Assembly: GCF_004331265.1 (NCBI RefSeq)
Contig: NZ_SJOO01000005.1
Coordinates: 186,001-250,000, forward strand
Direction: 5' to 3'
Length of the DNA: 64,000 nt
DNA from: Enterobacter wuhouensis
GTDB lineage: Bacteria; Pseudomonadota; Gammaproteobacteria; Enterobacterales; Enterobacteriaceae
Positions 37,431 through 49,014 of this stretch are shown in pieces; within the stretch, counting starts at the first letter, position 1, and every line of letters starts with the position of its first letter. Under the pieces are notes generated by a model, which saw only the letters and a program-made list of their open reading frames with translations, did not search any database and was not told where the DNA came from. A program made the position numbers and the translations under genes.

Positions 37431-38921
37431 ATGTCTCGTAATACTGAAGCAACGAGTGATGTAAATACCTGGGGCGGCGGACACCTTAATTACAAAGAAG
37501 GGTTCTTCACGCAGCTGCAGACCGACGAGCTGGCGAAAGGCATCAACGAAGATGTCGTGCGCGCCATCTCGGCTAAACGCAACGAGCCAGAGTGGATGCT
37601 CGAATTTCGCCTGAGCGCTTTCCGAGCCTGGCTCGAAATGGACGAGCCGCACTGGCTGAAGGCGCACTATGACAAGCTGAACTATCAGGATTACAGCTAC
37701 TACTCCGCGCCGTCCTGCGGCAGCTGTGACGACACCTGCGCCTCGCAGCCCGGCGCGGTGCAGCAAACCGGAGCCGACAACAGCTTCCTGAGCAAAGAGG
37801 TTGAAGAGGCCTTTAACCAGCTTGGCGTGCCCGTACGAGAGGGGAAAGAGGTGGCGGTTGACGCCATTTTTGACTCCGTCTCGGTGGCAACAACGTACCG
37901 CGAGAAGCTGGCGGAGCAGGGGATCATTTTCTGCTCCTTCGGTGAAGCCATCCACGACCACCCGGAACTGGTGAAAAAGTACATCGGCACCGTCGTACCG
38001 AGCAACGATAACTTCTTTGCGGCGCTCAACGCGGCGGTGGCGTCCGACGGAACCTTTATCTACGTGCCCAAAGGCGTGCGCTGTCCAATGGAGCTGTCGA
38101 CCTATTTCCGCATCAACGCGGAAAAAACCGGCCAGTTTGAACGCACCATTCTGGTGGCCGATGAAGGCAGCTACGTCAGCTATATCGAGGGCTGTTCCGC
38201 TCCGGTACGCGACAGCTATCAGCTGCACGCGGCGGTGGTGGAGGTCATCATTCACAAGGATGCTGAAGTAAAATACTCCACCGTGCAGAACTGGTTCCCG
38301 GGCGATGGTAATACCGGCGGCATCCTGAACTTCGTCACCAAGCGCGCGCTGTGCGAAGGCGAAAACAGCAAGATGTCCTGGACGCAGTCCGAGACCGGCT
38401 CCGCCATCACCTGGAAATACCCGAGCTGCATTCTGCGCGGGGATAACTCTATCGGCGAGTTTTACTCGGTGGCGCTGACCAGCGGACATCAGCAGGCCGA
38501 TACCGGCACCAAGATGATCCACATCGGTAAAAACACCAAATCGACCATCATCTCGAAAGGGATCTCAGCCGGGCATAGCCAGAACAGCTACCGCGGGCTG
38601 GTGAAAATCATGCCGACGGCGACCAACGCGCGTAACTTCACCCAGTGTGACTCCATGCTGATAGGCGCTGACTGCGGCGCGCATACCTTCCCGTATGTGG
38701 AATGCCGCAACAACAGCGCCCAGCTTGAGCACGAGGCGACCACGTCGCGCATCGGTGAAGACCAGCTCTTCTACTGCCTGCAGCGCGGGATCAGCGAAGA
38801 AGATGCCATTTCAATGATTGTGAACGGCTTCTGTAAGGACGTATTTTCTGAGCTGCCGCTGGAATTCGCCGTTGAAGCACAAAAACTCCTCGCCATTAGT
38901 CTTGAACACAGCGTCGGTTAA
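37431..38921 (+). CDS. sufB: Fe-S scaffold protein SufB
   Basis: 496 aa (E. coli 495). Beta-helix scaffold of the SufBC2D complex on which clusters are assembled. Conserved regions include [11 protein letters not shown], the [10 protein letters not shown] cysteine segment near residue 100, [15 protein letters not shown] and [20 protein letters not shown] with the Cys corresponding to E. coli Cys405. It begins eight bases after sufA. Confidence 0.97.
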   Translation: MSRNTEATSDVNTWGGGHLNYKEGFFTQLQTDELAKGINEDVVRAISAKRNEPEWMLEFRLSAFRAWLEMDEPHWLKAHYDKLNYQDYSYYSAPSCGSCDDTCASQPGAVQQTGADNSFLSKEVEEAFNQLGVPVREGKEVAVDAIFDSVSVATTYREKLAEQGIIFCSFGEAIHDHPELVKKYIGTVVPSNDNFFAALNAAVASDGTFIYVPKGVRCPMELSTYFRINAEKTGQFERTILVADEGSYVSYIEGCSAPVRDSYQLHAAVVEVIIHKDAEVKYSTVQNWFPGDGNTGGILNFVTKRALCEGENSKMSWTQSETGSAITWKYPSCILRGDNSIGEFYSVALTSGHQQADTGTKMIHIGKNTKSTIISKGISAGHSQNSYRGLVKIMPTATNARNFTQCDSMLIGADCGAHTFPYVECRNNSAQLEHEATTSRIGEDQLFYCLQRGISEEDAISMIVNGFCKDVFSELPLEFAVEAQKLLAISLEHSVG

Positions 38922-38930
38922 GGAAAGTAC

Positions 38931-39677
38931 ATGTTAAGTATTAAAGATTTACAGGTTAGCGTGGAAGACAAAGAGATCCTGCGCGGTCTCAATTTTGAGG
39001 TCAAGCCGGGTGAAGTTCACGCCATCATGGGGCCAAACGGCTCCGGGAAAAGTACGCTTTCGGCGACGCTGGCAGGACGTGAAGATTATGAAGTGACGAG
39101 CGGCACGGTCGAGTTTAACGGCAAAGACCTGCTGGACATGTCGCCGGAAGATCGCGCCGGTGAGGGCATCTTCATGGCCTTCCAGTATCCGGTGGAAATC
39201 CCGGGCGTCAGCAACCAGTTCTTCCTGCAGACGGCGCTGAACGCGGTGCGGAAGTATCGCGGCCTGGACGCGCTGGACCGCTTCGACTTCCAGGACCTGA
39301 TGGAAGAGAAGATCAAGCTGCTGAAAATGCCGGAAGATTTGCTGACCCGCTCCGTTAACGTCGGCTTCTCTGGCGGCGAGAAAAAGCGTAACGATATTCT
39401 GCAGATGGCGGTGCTTGAGCCCGAGCTGTGCATTCTCGATGAGACTGACTCCGGGCTGGATATCGACGCCCTGAAAATTGTCGCCGACGGGGTGAACGCC
39501 CTGCGCGACGGCAAGCGCTCGTTCATTATCGTGACGCACTACCAGCGTATTCTGGACTACATCAAGCCGGACTACGTCCACGTGCTTTACCAGGGGCGTA
39601 TTGTGAAATCCGGCGATTTCACGCTGGTTAAACAACTGGAGGAGCAGGGTTATGGCTGGCTTACCGAACAGCAGTAA
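38931..39677 (+). CDS. sufC: Fe-S assembly ATPase SufC
   Basis: 248 aa ABC-type soluble ATPase with Walker A GPNGSGKST, signature FSGGEKKRN, and Walker B CILDETDSGLD, the Suf-specific variant. It dimerises on SufB and SufD to drive conformational change during cluster assembly. It overlaps sufD by 26 bases. Confidence 0.97.
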   Translation: MLSIKDLQVSVEDKEILRGLNFEVKPGEVHAIMGPNGSGKSTLSATLAGREDYEVTSGTVEFNGKDLLDMSPEDRAGEGIFMAFQYPVEIPGVSNQFFLQTALNAVRKYRGLDALDRFDFQDLMEEKIKLLKMPEDLLTRSVNVGFSGGEKKRNDILQMAVLEPELCILDETDSGLDIDALKIVADGVNALRDGKRSFIIVTHYQRILDYIKPDYVHVLYQGRIVKSGDFTLVKQLEEQGYGWLTEQQ

Positions 39678-40920
39678 TGCGCTCCAGCAGTGGCATCGTC
39701 TGTTTGAAGCGCAGGGTGAAAACCGGTCTGAACAGGCTCAGCAGCATCTTCAGCAGGTGCTGCGCCTGGGGTTGCCAACGCGCAAGCACGAGAACTGGAA
39801 ATATACGCCGCTTGACGGCCTGCTGAACGGCGAATTTGTTACCCGCACGGCGATGATTGGTCAAAGCCAGCGTGACGCCCTGGCGCTGACCGTGGACGCG
39901 GTGCGTCTGGTGTTCGTTGACGGTGCGTACCGCCCGGAGCTGAGCGACGACGCTCAGGAGAGCGGGTTTGAGATCGCCGTTAACGACGAGCGCCAGGGGT
40001 TGACTACGGCAGTCCAGCCAGACGTGTTTCTTCACCTTACCGAAAGCCTGGCGCGGTCCGTAACCCATATCCGCGTGAAGCGTAATCAGCGCCCCGCAAA
40101 ACCGCTGCTGCTGATGCACATCACCCAGGGGCTGGACGGGGATGAGATCAACACGGCGCACTATCGTCATCACCTTGAGCTGGCAGAGGGCGCGGAAGCG
40201 ACGGTGCTGGAGCATTACGTCAGCCTCAACGAGACCCGTCACTTTACCGGGGCGCGCCTGACGATGAACGTGGCCGCCAATGCCCAGCTTCACCATATCA
40301 AGCTGGCGTTTGAGAATCCGGTCAGCCACCACTTCGCCCATAACGATATTTTGCTTGGGCAGGATGCGGCGGCCTTTAGCCACAGCTTTCTGCTCGGCGG
40401 CGCGGTGCTGCGTCACAACACCAGCACCCAGCTTAACGGCGAAAACACCACGCTGCGCATCAACAGCCTGGCGATGCCGGTGAAATCGGAAGTGTGCGAT
40501 ACCCGCACCTGGCTTGAACACAACAAAGGCTACTGCAACAGCCGCCAGCTGCACAAAACTATCGTCAGCGATAAAGGTCGTGCGGTGTTTAACGGCCTGA
40601 TAAACGTGGCCCAGCACGCGATCAAAACCGACGGGCAGATGACCAACAACAATCTTTTGTTAGGGCGTCTGGCTGAGGTGGACACAAAACCGCAGCTGGA
40701 AATCTATGCCGATGACGTGAAGTGCAGCCACGGCGCAACGGTTGGGCGGATCGATGACGAACAGATGTTCTACCTGCGCTCCCGCGGCATCGATCGGCAG
40801 GCGGCGCAGAAGATGATTATCTACGCGTTTGCCGCCGAGCTGACGGAAGCGCTGCACGATGGCGTATTAAAACAGCAGGTGCTGGCGCGCATAGGCCAGC
40901 GTCTTGGAGGCGAAGCATGA
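39652..40920 (+). CDS. sufD: Fe-S assembly protein SufD
   Basis: 422 aa (E. coli 423), paralogue of SufB, needed for iron entry in SufBC2D. Marks: [14 protein letters not shown] near the N-terminus and the C-terminal [23 protein letters not shown] with the conserved His. Start MAGLPNSS lies within the sufC end, as in E. coli. Its stop overlaps sufS by ATGA. Confidence 0.96.
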   Translation: MAGLPNSSNALQQWHRLFEAQGENRSEQAQQHLQQVLRLGLPTRKHENWKYTPLDGLLNGEFVTRTAMIGQSQRDALALTVDAVRLVFVDGAYRPELSDDAQESGFEIAVNDERQGLTTAVQPDVFLHLTESLARSVTHIRVKRNQRPAKPLLLMHITQGLDGDEINTAHYRHHLELAEGAEATVLEHYVSLNETRHFTGARLTMNVAANAQLHHIKLAFENPVSHHFAHNDILLGQDAAAFSHSFLLGGAVLRHNTSTQLNGENTTLRINSLAMPVKSEVCDTRTWLEHNKGYCNSRQLHKTIVSDKGRAVFNGLINVAQHAIKTDGQMTNNNLLLGRLAEVDTKPQLEIYADDVKCSHGATVGRIDDEQMFYLRSRGIDRQAAQKMIIYAFAAELTEALHDGVLKQQVLARIGQRLGGEA

Positions 40921-42137
40921 GTTTTCCCGTAGAGAAAGTACGGGCAGGTTTTCCGGTTCTGACCCGTGAGGTGAACGGTCTGCCGCTGGCCTATCTCGAC
41001 AGCGCTGCCAGCGCTCAGAAACCGAATCAGGTGGTGGACGCCGAGGCAGAATTCTATCGCCACGGCTACGCCGCCGTGCATCGCGGTATTCATACATTGA
41101 GCGCCGAGGCGACCCAGCGTATGGAGAACGTGCGCACGCAGGTGGCCGCTTTCCTGAATGCTCGCTCGCCGGAAGAGCTGGTGTTCGTGCGCGGCACCAC
41201 CGAAGGGATCAACCTGGTCGCGAACAGCTGGGGCAACGCGCAGGTTCGCGCGGGCGATAACATCGTCATCACCCAGATGGAGCACCATGCCAATATCGTG
41301 CCGTGGCAGATGCTCTGTGAGCGCGTGGGTGCCCAGCTGCGGGTGATCCCGCTAAATGTAGACGGAACCCTGCAGCTCGAGCAGCTGGACGCCCTGCTGG
41401 ATGCGCAGACGCGCCTGGTGGCGGTGACGCACGTCTCTAACGTGCTGGGCACGGAAAACCCGGTAGCGGAGATTATCGAGAAGGCGCACCGGGCGGGCGC
41501 GAAGGTGCTGATTGATGGCGCTCAGGCGGTGATGCACCACGCGGTTGACGTCCAGGTGCTGGACTGTGATTTTTACGTTTTCTCTGGCCACAAGCTGTAC
41601 GGGCCGACCGGGATTGGCGTTCTGTATGTGAAGGAAGATATCCTGCAGGCAATGCCGCCGTGGGAAGGGGGCGGTTCGATGATTGCCACCGTCAGCCTGT
41701 CGGAAGGGACAACCTACGCGCGCGCGCCGTGGCGCTTCGAAGCCGGCACGCCCAATACCGGCGGTATCATCGGGCTGGGCGCGGCAATTTCATATGTTAC
41801 GTCCATTGGCCTGGATGCCATTCAGGCGTACGAGCAGCAGCTGATGCGCTATGCGCTGCAGGCGCTTGCCGGCGTGCCGGATCTGACGCTCTACGGTCCG
41901 GCCGAGAGGCAGGGCGTTATTGCCTTCAACCTGGGCAAACACCACGCCTATGACGTGGGCAGTTTCCTGGATAACTACGGCGTCGCCGTGCGTACGGGCC
42001 ACCACTGCGCGATGCCGCTAATGGCGTTTTACCAGGTGCCGGCAATGTGCCGCGCATCGCTGGTGATGTACAACACAACGGAAGAGGTCGATCGGCTGGT
42101 GGCGGGACTGAAGCGTATTCACCAGCTGCTGGGCTAA
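40917..42137 (+). CDS. sufS: Cysteine desulfurase SufS
   Basis: 406 aa PLP enzyme releasing sulfur from cysteine as a persulfide. The PLP Lys lies in [11 protein letters not shown] (about residue 226) and the active-site Cys364 in RTGHHCAMP, exactly at the E. coli position. It passes sulfur to SufE Cys51. Confidence 0.97.
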   Translation: MSFPVEKVRAGFPVLTREVNGLPLAYLDSAASAQKPNQVVDAEAEFYRHGYAAVHRGIHTLSAEATQRMENVRTQVAAFLNARSPEELVFVRGTTEGINLVANSWGNAQVRAGDNIVITQMEHHANIVPWQMLCERVGAQLRVIPLNVDGTLQLEQLDALLDAQTRLVAVTHVSNVLGTENPVAEIIEKAHRAGAKVLIDGAQAVMHHAVDVQVLDCDFYVFSGHKLYGPTGIGVLYVKEDILQAMPPWEGGGSMIATVSLSEGTTYARAPWRFEAGTPNTGGIIGLGAAISYVTSIGLDAIQAYEQQLMRYALQALAGVPDLTLYGPAERQGVIAFNLGKHHAYDVGSFLDNYGVAVRTGHHCAMPLMAFYQVPAMCRASLVMYNTTEEVDRLVAGLKRIHQLLG

Positions 42138-42151
42138 CGGAGAGGCACACG

Positions 42152-42568
42152 ATGGCAGAACTGCCGGACAGAGACAAACTGCTGCGCAACTTTGGGCGTT
42201 GCGCAAACTGGGAAGAAAAATACCTCTACATTATTGAGCTGGGGCAACGCCTGCCGCCTCTCAGCGAAGCGGCGCACAGCCCGGAGAATATTATTCAGGG
42301 CTGCCAGAGCCAGGTGTGGATTGTGATGGAGCAGGGACAAGACGGCGTGATTGAGCTGCAGGGCGACAGCGATGCCGCCATTGTAAAAGGGCTTATCGCC
42401 GTCGTGTTTATTCTCTATCACCAGATGTCGGCGCAGGATATCGTCGCGTTTGACGTTCGCCCGTGGTTTGAAAAAATGGCGCTGGCCCAACACCTCACTC
42501 CCTCCCGGTCGCAGGGTCTGGAAGCGATGATTCGCGGCATTCGCGCTAAAGCCGCAATCATTAGCTAG
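42152..42568 (+). CDS. sufE: Sulfur acceptor SufE
   Basis: 138 aa, as in E. coli, with acceptor Cys51 in [10 protein letters not shown]. It takes sulfur from SufS and delivers it to SufB. ATG 42152 has GGAGAGG upstream; the longer open frame overlaps sufS and is not used. Confidence 0.97.
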   Translation: MAELPDRDKLLRNFGRCANWEEKYLYIIELGQRLPPLSEAAHSPENIIQGCQSQVWIVMEQGQDGVIELQGDSDAAIVKGLIAVVFILYHQMSAQDIVAFDVRPWFEKMALAQHLTPSRSQGLEAMIRGIRAKAAIIS

Positions 42569-42596
42569 ACTTACAGGACAGCATTCATTCTGTTTC

Positions 42597-42625
42597 GCGA
42601 GGTGGTTCCCGCCTCGCTGGTTTTT
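42597..42625 (+). terminator. Terminator after sufE
   Basis: GCGAGG and CCTCGC arms with an intervening loop, then TGGTTTTT. Ends the suf operon before ldtE. Confidence 0.65.
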
Positions 42626-42665
42626 CAGCTTTCTGGCGTCCTGTCAGTGAATAAGGAATCTCAGC

Positions 42666-43679
42666 ATGAAGCGCGCGTCTCTAATAACTCTATTACTCCT
42701 TGGTTCGCTCGGTGCTCTTAATTCGGCCAGAGCGGTAGATTATCCCTTGCCGCCCGCAGGCAGCCGCCTGATTGGGCAAAATCAGACCTACACGATCCAG
42801 GAAGGCGACAATAAGCTGCAGGCCATCGCCCGGCGGTTTAATACTGCAGCGCAGCTTATCCTTGAAACCAATAATACTATTGCACCGGTCAACCCTGCGC
42901 CGGGTACCGTCATTACCATCCCTTCACAAATGCTGCTGCCGGACACGCCGCGTGAAGGCATCGTGGTCAATCTCGCGGAGCTACGGCTGTACTATTTCCC
43001 GCCCGGGGAGAATATCGTTCAGGTGTTCCCGCTCGGTATCGGGCAGCTTGGGCTGGAAACGCCGGTCAGCACCACGCGCGTGAGTCAGAAAATCCCCAAT
43101 CCTACCTGGACGCCGACAGCGGGCATCAGAGCCCGCTCGCTGGAGCAGGGAATAAAATTACCGCCAGTAGTACCCGCAGGGCCCAATAACCCGTTAGGGC
43201 GCTTTGCACTGCGTTTAGGCATCGGTAATGGGGAATATCTTATTCACGGGACCAGTGCACCGGACAGCGTGGGCCTGCGGGTCAGCTCGGGCTGTATGCG
43301 CATGAACGCGCCGGATATCAAAGCCCTGTTTGAACAGGTGCGCGTGGGGACGCGGGTACAGATTATCAACGAGCCGGTGAAATACGCCACCGAGCCGGAC
43401 GGTAAACGTTATATCGAAGTCCATCGTCCGCTGGCGCAGGTTGAAGGCGAAAACCCGCAAATCTCGCCAATAACCCATTCCGCTGACTTTGCGACCTTTG
43501 TGTCCCAGGCGGGCAGCGATAAAGCGCTCATTGAAAAAGCCTTATCACGTCGCGCGGGGATCCCGGTTGCGGTATCGGCCGGTAGCGGCCCGTCAGCCAG
43601 CAATAGCGTGTTGTCGGTACAGAACAGTAGGGCGTCAGCCGCGGTAGCTGAAGACGAAGGGGAGAGGGTGACGCAGTAG
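42666..43679 (+). CDS. ldtE: L,D-transpeptidase LdtE (YnhG)
   Basis: 337 aa. Signal peptide (about 1-23), LysM domain (about 40-85; [17 protein letters not shown]), YkuD catalytic domain (about 97-232) with His194 and Cys210 in [20 protein letters not shown], and a C-terminal low-complexity tail. LdtE makes 3-3 cross-links in peptidoglycan in E. coli. It lies next to lpp, whose product is attached to peptidoglycan by sister enzymes, a neighbourhood conserved in enterics. Confidence 0.94.
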   Translation: MKRASLITLLLLGSLGALNSARAVDYPLPPAGSRLIGQNQTYTIQEGDNKLQAIARRFNTAAQLILETNNTIAPVNPAPGTVITIPSQMLLPDTPREGIVVNLAELRLYYFPPGENIVQVFPLGIGQLGLETPVSTTRVSQKIPNPTWTPTAGIRARSLEQGIKLPPVVPAGPNNPLGRFALRLGIGNGEYLIHGTSAPDSVGLRVSSGCMRMNAPDIKALFEQVRVGTRVQIINEPVKYATEPDGKRYIEVHRPLAQVEGENPQISPITHSADFATFVSQAGSDKALIEKALSRRAGIPVAVSAGSGPSASNSVLSVQNSRASAAVAEDEGERVTQ

Positions 43680-43695
43680 CGGTTTACGACAGGCA

Positions 43696-43727
43696 AAAAA
43701 AATGGCGCACAATGTGCGCCATTTTAT
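43696..43727. terminator. Bidirectional terminator between ldtE and lpp
   Basis: AATGGCGCACA and TGTGCGCCATT stem with A runs on one side and T runs on the other, serving both convergent genes. The lpp terminator in E. coli is similar. Confidence 0.9.
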
Positions 43728-43739
43728 TAACAGGTACTA

Positions 43740-43988
<249 letters not shown>

Positions 43989-44021
43989 CTAGATTGAGTT
44001 AATCTCCATGTAGCGTTACAA

Positions 44022-44050
44022 GTATTACACAAACTTTTTTAGGTTGAGAA
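44022..44050 (-). promoter_or_regulatory. lpp promoter
   Basis: On the minus strand TTCTCA (44045-44050) and TAATAC (44022-44027) with a 17-base spacer; the surrounding AT-rich sequence and the leader down to GAGGGTATTAATAATG are almost the E. coli lpp sequence. The remainder of 43977-44287 is AT-rich upstream DNA with no gene seen. Confidence 0.85.
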
Positions 44051-44230
44051 TATTTTTTTGATGGGAATACGCCTATTTTTGATCGTTCGCTCAAAGAAAC
44101 AACGAATTCGGCATTTTTGTCGAAAAAGCTATGTTAAAAAAGGCATTTTTCATCGGATTCATCTTAGATAAATCGCGATTAAATAGAAAAACCCGATTTG
44201 CTTTTTGAATAGATTTGGCTAATGCCGGGA

Positions 44231-44260
44231 ATAAAAAAAGCGCCCCGCAGGACGCTTTTT
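44231..44260 (-). terminator. Terminator of pykF
   Basis: AAAAAGCG ... CGCTTTTT arms on both sides of CCCCGCAGGA; on the minus strand it follows the pykF stop by about 27 bases. Confidence 0.85.
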
Positions 44261-44287
44261 ATCAAAAATTAATTCGTTCGGGAATTA

Positions 44288-45709
44288 TTACAGCACGTGA
44301 ACAGATGCGGTATTGGTTGTACCGGCTGGTACCAGTGCACCTGAAACCATCACCACAACGTCACCTTTCTGTGCCAGACCCTGGTCAACGAGCTGCAGGG
44401 CAACTTCTTTACCCAGACGGTAGAAATCATCGGTAGACGCGATCTCTTTCACCAGGTGTGGAACCACGCCTTTGCTCAGCACCAGCTGACGCGCGGTGGT
44501 TTCGTTGGTGGTCAGCGCCAGGATGGTGGCATCCGGGAAGTATTTACGGATAGCGCGCGCAGATTTACCGCCCTGAGTGGCAACCACGATCAGCGGTGCT
44601 TCCAGTTTCTCAGCAGTTTCTACCGCACCGCGGCACACGGCTTCGGTGATGCGCAGTTTGCGGCTGTCGTTGTTGTAGTCCAGACGGCTGGTCATCACGC
44701 GGTCAGTACGCTCGCAGATGGTCGCCATGATAGACACGGCTTCCAGCGGGTATTTACCTTTTGCGGATTCGCCGGACAGCATCACGGCATCGGTACCGTC
44801 GAGGATGGCGTTAGCCACGTCGCCTGCTTCTGCGCGGGTCGGGCGTGGGTTTTTGATCATGGAGTCCAGCATCTGCGTTGCAGTGATAACCACTTTACGC
44901 GCGCGAACGCATTTCTCGATCATCATCTTCTGCGCGAAGATCACTTCTTCAACCGGGATTTCAACGCCCAGGTCGCCACGCGCAACCATGATGCCGTCAG
45001 ACGCTTCGAGGATTTCGTCGAAGTTGTTCAGGCCTTCCTGGTTTTCAATTTTGGAGATGATCTGGATGTTTTCGCCGCCGTGTGCTTTCAGGTGCTCACG
45101 GATTTCAACGACGTCAGAACGTTTACGGATGAAGGATGCCGCAACGAAATCAACACCCTGCTCGCAGCCGAAGATCAGGTCTTGTTTGTCTTTTTCAGCC
45201 AGCGCCGGCAGTGCGATGGAAACGCCCGGCAGGTTAACGCCTTTGTTCTCGCCCAGGTCGCCGTTGTTCAGCACTTTACAAACAACATTTTTGCCTTCGA
45301 TAGCGGTAACTTCCATACCGATCAGGCCGTCATCCACCAGAACGGTGTTGCCAACGGCGAGATCGCTGGTGAAGCCTTCGTAAGTCACGGCAACGATTTC
45401 GTTGTTGCCCACAACAGACTTGTCGGTGGTGAAGGTAAAGGTCTGACCCGCTTTCAGGGAAACGTCGTTGCCGCCTTCCAGCTTGATGGTGCGGATTTCA
45501 GGACCTTTGGTGTCCAGCAGGATCGCTGCTTTCTTACCGGTCTTGCTCATCACGTTGCGCAGGTTCTGGATACGTTGACCGTGCTCAGCATAGTCGCCGT
45601 GGGAGAAGTTCAGACGCATCACGTTCATGCCAGCGTCCAGCATTTTGGTCAGCATCTCTTCAGATTCGGTTTTCGGGCCGATAGTACAAACAATTTTCGT
45701 CTTTTTCAT
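44288..45709 (-). CDS. pykF: Pyruvate kinase I (fructose-1,6-bisphosphate activated)
   Basis: 473 aa glycolytic enzyme converting PEP + ADP to pyruvate + ATP. Seen: [13 protein letters not shown] start, [18 protein letters not shown] (substrate/metal loop), [12 protein letters not shown], and [19 protein letters not shown]. Compared with my memory of E. coli PykF (470 aa) it carries about three extra residues near [10 protein letters not shown] close to the C-terminus. A Cra site lies upstream; in E. coli Cra represses pykF and activates ppsA, and both sites appear in this window. Confidence 0.96.
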   Translation of the reverse strand: MKKTKIVCTIGPKTESEEMLTKMLDAGMNVMRLNFSHGDYAEHGQRIQNLRNVMSKTGKKAAILLDTKGPEIRTIKLEGGNDVSLKAGQTFTFTTDKSVVGNNEIVAVTYEGFTSDLAVGNTVLVDDGLIGMEVTAIEGKNVVCKVLNNGDLGENKGVNLPGVSIALPALAEKDKQDLIFGCEQGVDFVAASFIRKRSDVVEIREHLKAHGGENIQIISKIENQEGLNNFDEILEASDGIMVARGDLGVEIPVEEVIFAQKMMIEKCVRARKVVITATQMLDSMIKNPRPTRAEAGDVANAILDGTDAVMLSGESAKGKYPLEAVSIMATICERTDRVMTSRLDYNNDSRKLRITEAVCRGAVETAEKLEAPLIVVATQGGKSARAIRKYFPDATILALTTNETTARQLVLSKGVVPHLVKEIASTDDFYRLGKEVALQLVDQGLAQKGDVVVMVSGALVPAGTTNTASVHVL

Positions 45710-45913
45710 GACAGTCTTAGTCTTTAAGTTGGGAAGGATATGGAAATCTCGCTCCAGGGGCGCAGTGCCGCGGAGTCAAACCTGTGTTGCAAAAGAGTAT
45801 ATGACACGCACTAAGGATAGGAGACATCAAATGAGCGTGCAGAAGAAAGTGTGCCTGAGTGACAGCCCAACGAAGGAGTGGAGAAGTTGTACGTTGTTTT
45901 TTGTATTCCAAGC

Positions 45914-45929
45914 GCTGAAACCATTCACC
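45914..45929 (-). promoter_or_regulatory. Cra (FruR) site upstream of pykF
   Basis: The minus strand reads GGTGAATGGTTTCAGC, an excellent match to the Cra consensus and to the known E. coli pykF site, about 205 bases before the ATG. The rest of 45710-46086 shows no gene. Confidence 0.8.
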
Positions 45930-46086
45930 AGGGATTTGGCGCGCATTATACGCTGATTTTAAGATAAAAGGAAAATGGAAACGGTGTTTCAGAAATAATC
46001 TGTGCAGTTTCACATAATATTGTTATCAAGGCGTTAAGGCATAATGACAACTTATGGCGGCAGGGGAGTGACCTGCCGCGTTTTGC

Positions 46087-47235
46087 TTATTTTTGCAGCG
46101 CCTGGCTAAGGTCGGCGATCAGGTCTTTTGCGTCTTCGATGCCCACGGACAGGCGGATTAGCTGCGGCACAATGCCGTTTGCCAGCCGTTGCTCAAGCGG
46201 AATAGACGCGTGGGTCATGCTGTAGGGCTGGCTCACCAGGCTCTCCACGCCGCCCAGGCTTTCTGCGAGGGTGAACAGCTTGAGGTTGCGGATCACCTCG
46301 GTGGCGCGTTGCGCATCACCTTTTACCACGACGGAAATCATGCCGCCGGGCAGCGCCATCTGCGTGCGGGCAAGCTGATATTGCGGATGCGATTCCAGGC
46401 CGGGATAGAAAACCTTTTCGACCAGAGGATGCTGTTCAAGCCATTGCGCAATCTCCAGCGCGTTAGCGCTGTGCTTTTCCATGCGCAGGGCAAGGGTGCG
46501 GATCCCGCGCAGGGTCAGGAAGCTGCTGAAGGGATCGAGCACGCCGCCGACGGCGTTTTGCAGATAGCCCAGCTTATCCGCCAGTTCCTTGCTATCCCCG
46601 ACAACCGCCAGCCCGGCCACCACGTCGGAATGGCCGTTCAGGTATTTGGTGGCGGAGTGCACGACGATATCAAATCCCGACGCCAGAGGACGGTGAATGA
46701 CCGGCGAGGCGAAGGTATTGTCCGCCACGCTGATGACGTGATGACGACGGGCAATGTCGGCAATTGCCGCCAGATCCGCCAGCTTCAGCAGCGGGTTGGT
46801 TGGCGTTTCCACCCAGACCATACGCGTATCCGGGCGTATGGCGGCCTCCAGCCCGGCTAAATCGTCCGGTTTAACCCAGCTTACCTGCAGGCCGGTGCTG
46901 CGCTTGCGCACGTTTTCAATCAGGCGGTACGTCCCGCCGTAAACGTCATCAATGGCGACGATATGGCTGTCTTTGTCCAGCAGCTCGAGCACGGTGGAGA
47001 TGGCCGCCAGGCCGGAGGCAAAGGCGTAGCCGCGCGTGCCGCCCTCCAGCTCGGCAATCGCCGTTTCCAGCGCGTGGCGGGTGGGGTTGCCGCTGCGGGA
47101 ATACTCGTAGCCGGTATGTTCCCCCGGCGAGGGTTGCGCAAACGTCGAGGTGGCGTATATCGGCGGCATCACCGCGCCGTGCTGGTCGTTGAACTCGCCG
47201 CTGTGTACGCTCAGGGTAGCCAGGTTTTTCATCAT
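46087..47235 (-). CDS. Cystathionine gamma-lyase/gamma-synthase family PLP enzyme
   Basis: 382 aa. PLP Lys197 in HSATKYLNGHSD, YEYSRSGNPTRHALE near residue 45-60, and SLGGVESLVSQP toward the C-terminus place it in the Cys/Met metabolism PLP family. Adjacent to a cystathionine beta-synthase (eight bases apart, same direction), it most likely works as gamma-lyase, splitting cystathionine to cysteine and 2-oxobutyrate; a gamma-synthase or H2S-forming activity cannot be excluded. AAAGGA precedes two consecutive ATG codons. Confidence 0.88.
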   Translation of the reverse strand: MMKNLATLSVHSGEFNDQHGAVMPPIYATSTFAQPSPGEHTGYEYSRSGNPTRHALETAIAELEGGTRGYAFASGLAAISTVLELLDKDSHIVAIDDVYGGTYRLIENVRKRSTGLQVSWVKPDDLAGLEAAIRPDTRMVWVETPTNPLLKLADLAAIADIARRHHVISVADNTFASPVIHRPLASGFDIVVHSATKYLNGHSDVVAGLAVVGDSKELADKLGYLQNAVGGVLDPFSSFLTLRGIRTLALRMEKHSANALEIAQWLEQHPLVEKVFYPGLESHPQYQLARTQMALPGGMISVVVKGDAQRATEVIRNLKLFTLAESLGGVESLVSQPYSMTHASIPLEQRLANGIVPQLIRLSVGIEDAKDLIADLSQALQK

Positions 47236-47243
47236 CTATTCCT

Positions 47244-48614
47244 TTATTGCTGTAGACGGTTGCGCCAGGCGGTGAGGACGTCGCTGCGCGTAATCAGACC
47301 GAGAAAACGGTCATTGTCATTAATCACGGCCACCAGGCCGCGGTCGAAGATGGCGTTCAGGGCGCTTTCCGGTGCCCGTTTATCAAGGAACTCCACCTGA
47401 CGCGTCATGGCCGCCGTTACTGGACGCGAGAAGCGATCGCCGTCGCCGCCGATGTGGCGCAGCAGATCCCATTCGTCAACGATGCCAACGACCTTGCCGT
47501 TATCCAGCACCGGCAGCTGGGAAATGTCGTACAGGCGCATGCGCGCCAGCACGGTGGAAAGCGTATCGTCCGGGGCGGCGGTGACGGTGGCGCCTTCATC
47601 GTGGCGCAGGGCAATGTAGTCGGAGAGGTCGCCCGCCTGCGGGCGCGTAATCAGCCCCTGCTGGCGCATCCAGTCGTCGTTAAACATCTTTGAGAGATAC
47701 TTGTTACCGCTGTCGCAGGCGAAGGTGACGACGCGTTTCGGCGTGGTCTGCGCCTGGCAGTACTTCAGCGCCGCCGCGAGCAGGGTGCCGCTGGAGGAGC
47801 CCGCCAGAATGCCTTCCGTTTTTAGCAGATCGCGCGCGGTGGTGAAGGCTTCGCGGTCGGTGATGCGCCAGGCGCGATTCACCCTTTCGATGTGCGCCAG
47901 CGGCGGAATGAAGTCTTCGCCAATCCCTTCCACCAGCCAGGAACCGGCCTCCCGGTACTGCCCGGTCTCAACTTGGTCGGCCAGCACGGATCCCGCCGGG
48001 TCGGCAAGGACGAATTCGGTATGCGGTGAGTGCTCGGCGAACCACGCCTGCAGGCCGCCCAGCGTACCGCCTGAACCCACCCCCACCACGATGGCGTCGA
48101 TATAGCCGTCAAGCTGCTCGTACAGTTCCGGTGCCGTCGTGGTGCTGTGCGCCAGCGGGTTGGCCTCATTATTGAACTGGTCGATGTAAAACGCGCCGGG
48201 CAGCTCGTTGGCCAGGCGCTGAGCGTAGTCCTGGTAATAGGCCGGATGCCCCTTATTCACGTCGGAGCGGGTCAGCACCACCTGGGCACCCAGCGCGCGC
48301 AGGTGGAAAATTTTCTCGCGGCTCATTTTGTCCGGCACCACCAGGATCAGCGAGTAGCCTTTCTGGGCGGCGATCAGCGCCAGGCCGAGACCGGTATTCC
48401 CCGCGGTTGCTTCAATAATCGTGCCGCCCGGCTGCAACAGGCCCTTGCGCTCGGCTTCGTTAATCATCGACAGCGCAACGCGATCCTTAATCGAGCCGCC
48501 GGGATTTTGGTTTTCCAGCTTCAGAAACAAGGAGCAGGGACCGGTATCCAGTTTGTGCAGCTGGATAAGCGGCGTGCGGCCAATCAGTTCGGTGACGGAG
48601 TGATAGATCGTCAT
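47244..48614 (-). CDS. Cystathionine beta-synthase with C-terminal CBS pair
   Basis: 456 aa. Catalytic fold-type II PLP domain (about 1-320) with PLP Lys43 in NPGGSIKDR, EATAGNTGLGLAL and VGVGSGGTLGG; then two CBS modules (about 335-456). It joins homocysteine and serine to cystathionine, the first step of reverse transsulfuration, which E. coli K-12 lacks. ATG 48614 fits AAAGGA spacing; ATG 48620 is too close to it. With the next gene it would make cysteine from methionine-derived homocysteine. Confidence 0.88.
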   Translation of the reverse strand: MTIYHSVTELIGRTPLIQLHKLDTGPCSLFLKLENQNPGGSIKDRVALSMINEAERKGLLQPGGTIIEATAGNTGLGLALIAAQKGYSLILVVPDKMSREKIFHLRALGAQVVLTRSDVNKGHPAYYQDYAQRLANELPGAFYIDQFNNEANPLAHSTTTAPELYEQLDGYIDAIVVGVGSGGTLGGLQAWFAEHSPHTEFVLADPAGSVLADQVETGQYREAGSWLVEGIGEDFIPPLAHIERVNRAWRITDREAFTTARDLLKTEGILAGSSSGTLLAAALKYCQAQTTPKRVVTFACDSGNKYLSKMFNDDWMRQQGLITRPQAGDLSDYIALRHDEGATVTAAPDDTLSTVLARMRLYDISQLPVLDNGKVVGIVDEWDLLRHIGGDGDRFSRPVTAAMTRQVEFLDKRAPESALNAIFDRGLVAVINDNDRFLGLITRSDVLTAWRNRLQQ

Positions 48615-48739
48615 GGTCATTTCCTTTGGTGAGGTCATGACCGGATGATAGGACCATGAAAATTTCTCAATAAAGAACGTTTCACTGCCTTTTAGAACAG
48701 AAAGGAATATTCAGCCTGTTTTCGGATGTAAGGACAGCA

Positions 48740-48755
48740 AGACGTAAAGTTGTCT
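48740..48755. promoter_or_regulatory. Candidate MetJ boxes in the divergent region
   Basis: Two adjacent 8-mers AGACGTAA and AGTTGTCT each match the met box AGACGTCT at 6 of 8; weaker units flank them. They lie 126 bases upstream of the cystathionine beta-synthase start and 260 before the transporter ATPase. Tandem weak boxes are how MetJ sites usually look, but the match is modest. Nothing else was recognised in 48615-49014. Confidence 0.4.
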
Positions 48756-49014
48756 GGATGTGGGGATGGCTATATCGGGATAAAATGCTGCAAAAATAAC
48801 CATTTTTTTAGAGTGTCAGCCAATGAATATGCGTAGGGCAGATAATCATTGCTGAAAATGATCTAAATGCTTGCCGCCCGTTAAATCCGCTGTTTATTTC
48901 TGGAAGTTATAACAAATTCTTTTTTGTTCATTTAAAACCTGATAACGCCTGTTTACACTCATTTGGACATCCATACTGCTAAACCGCCATGTGCGGAACG
49001 GATAACGAATAAGA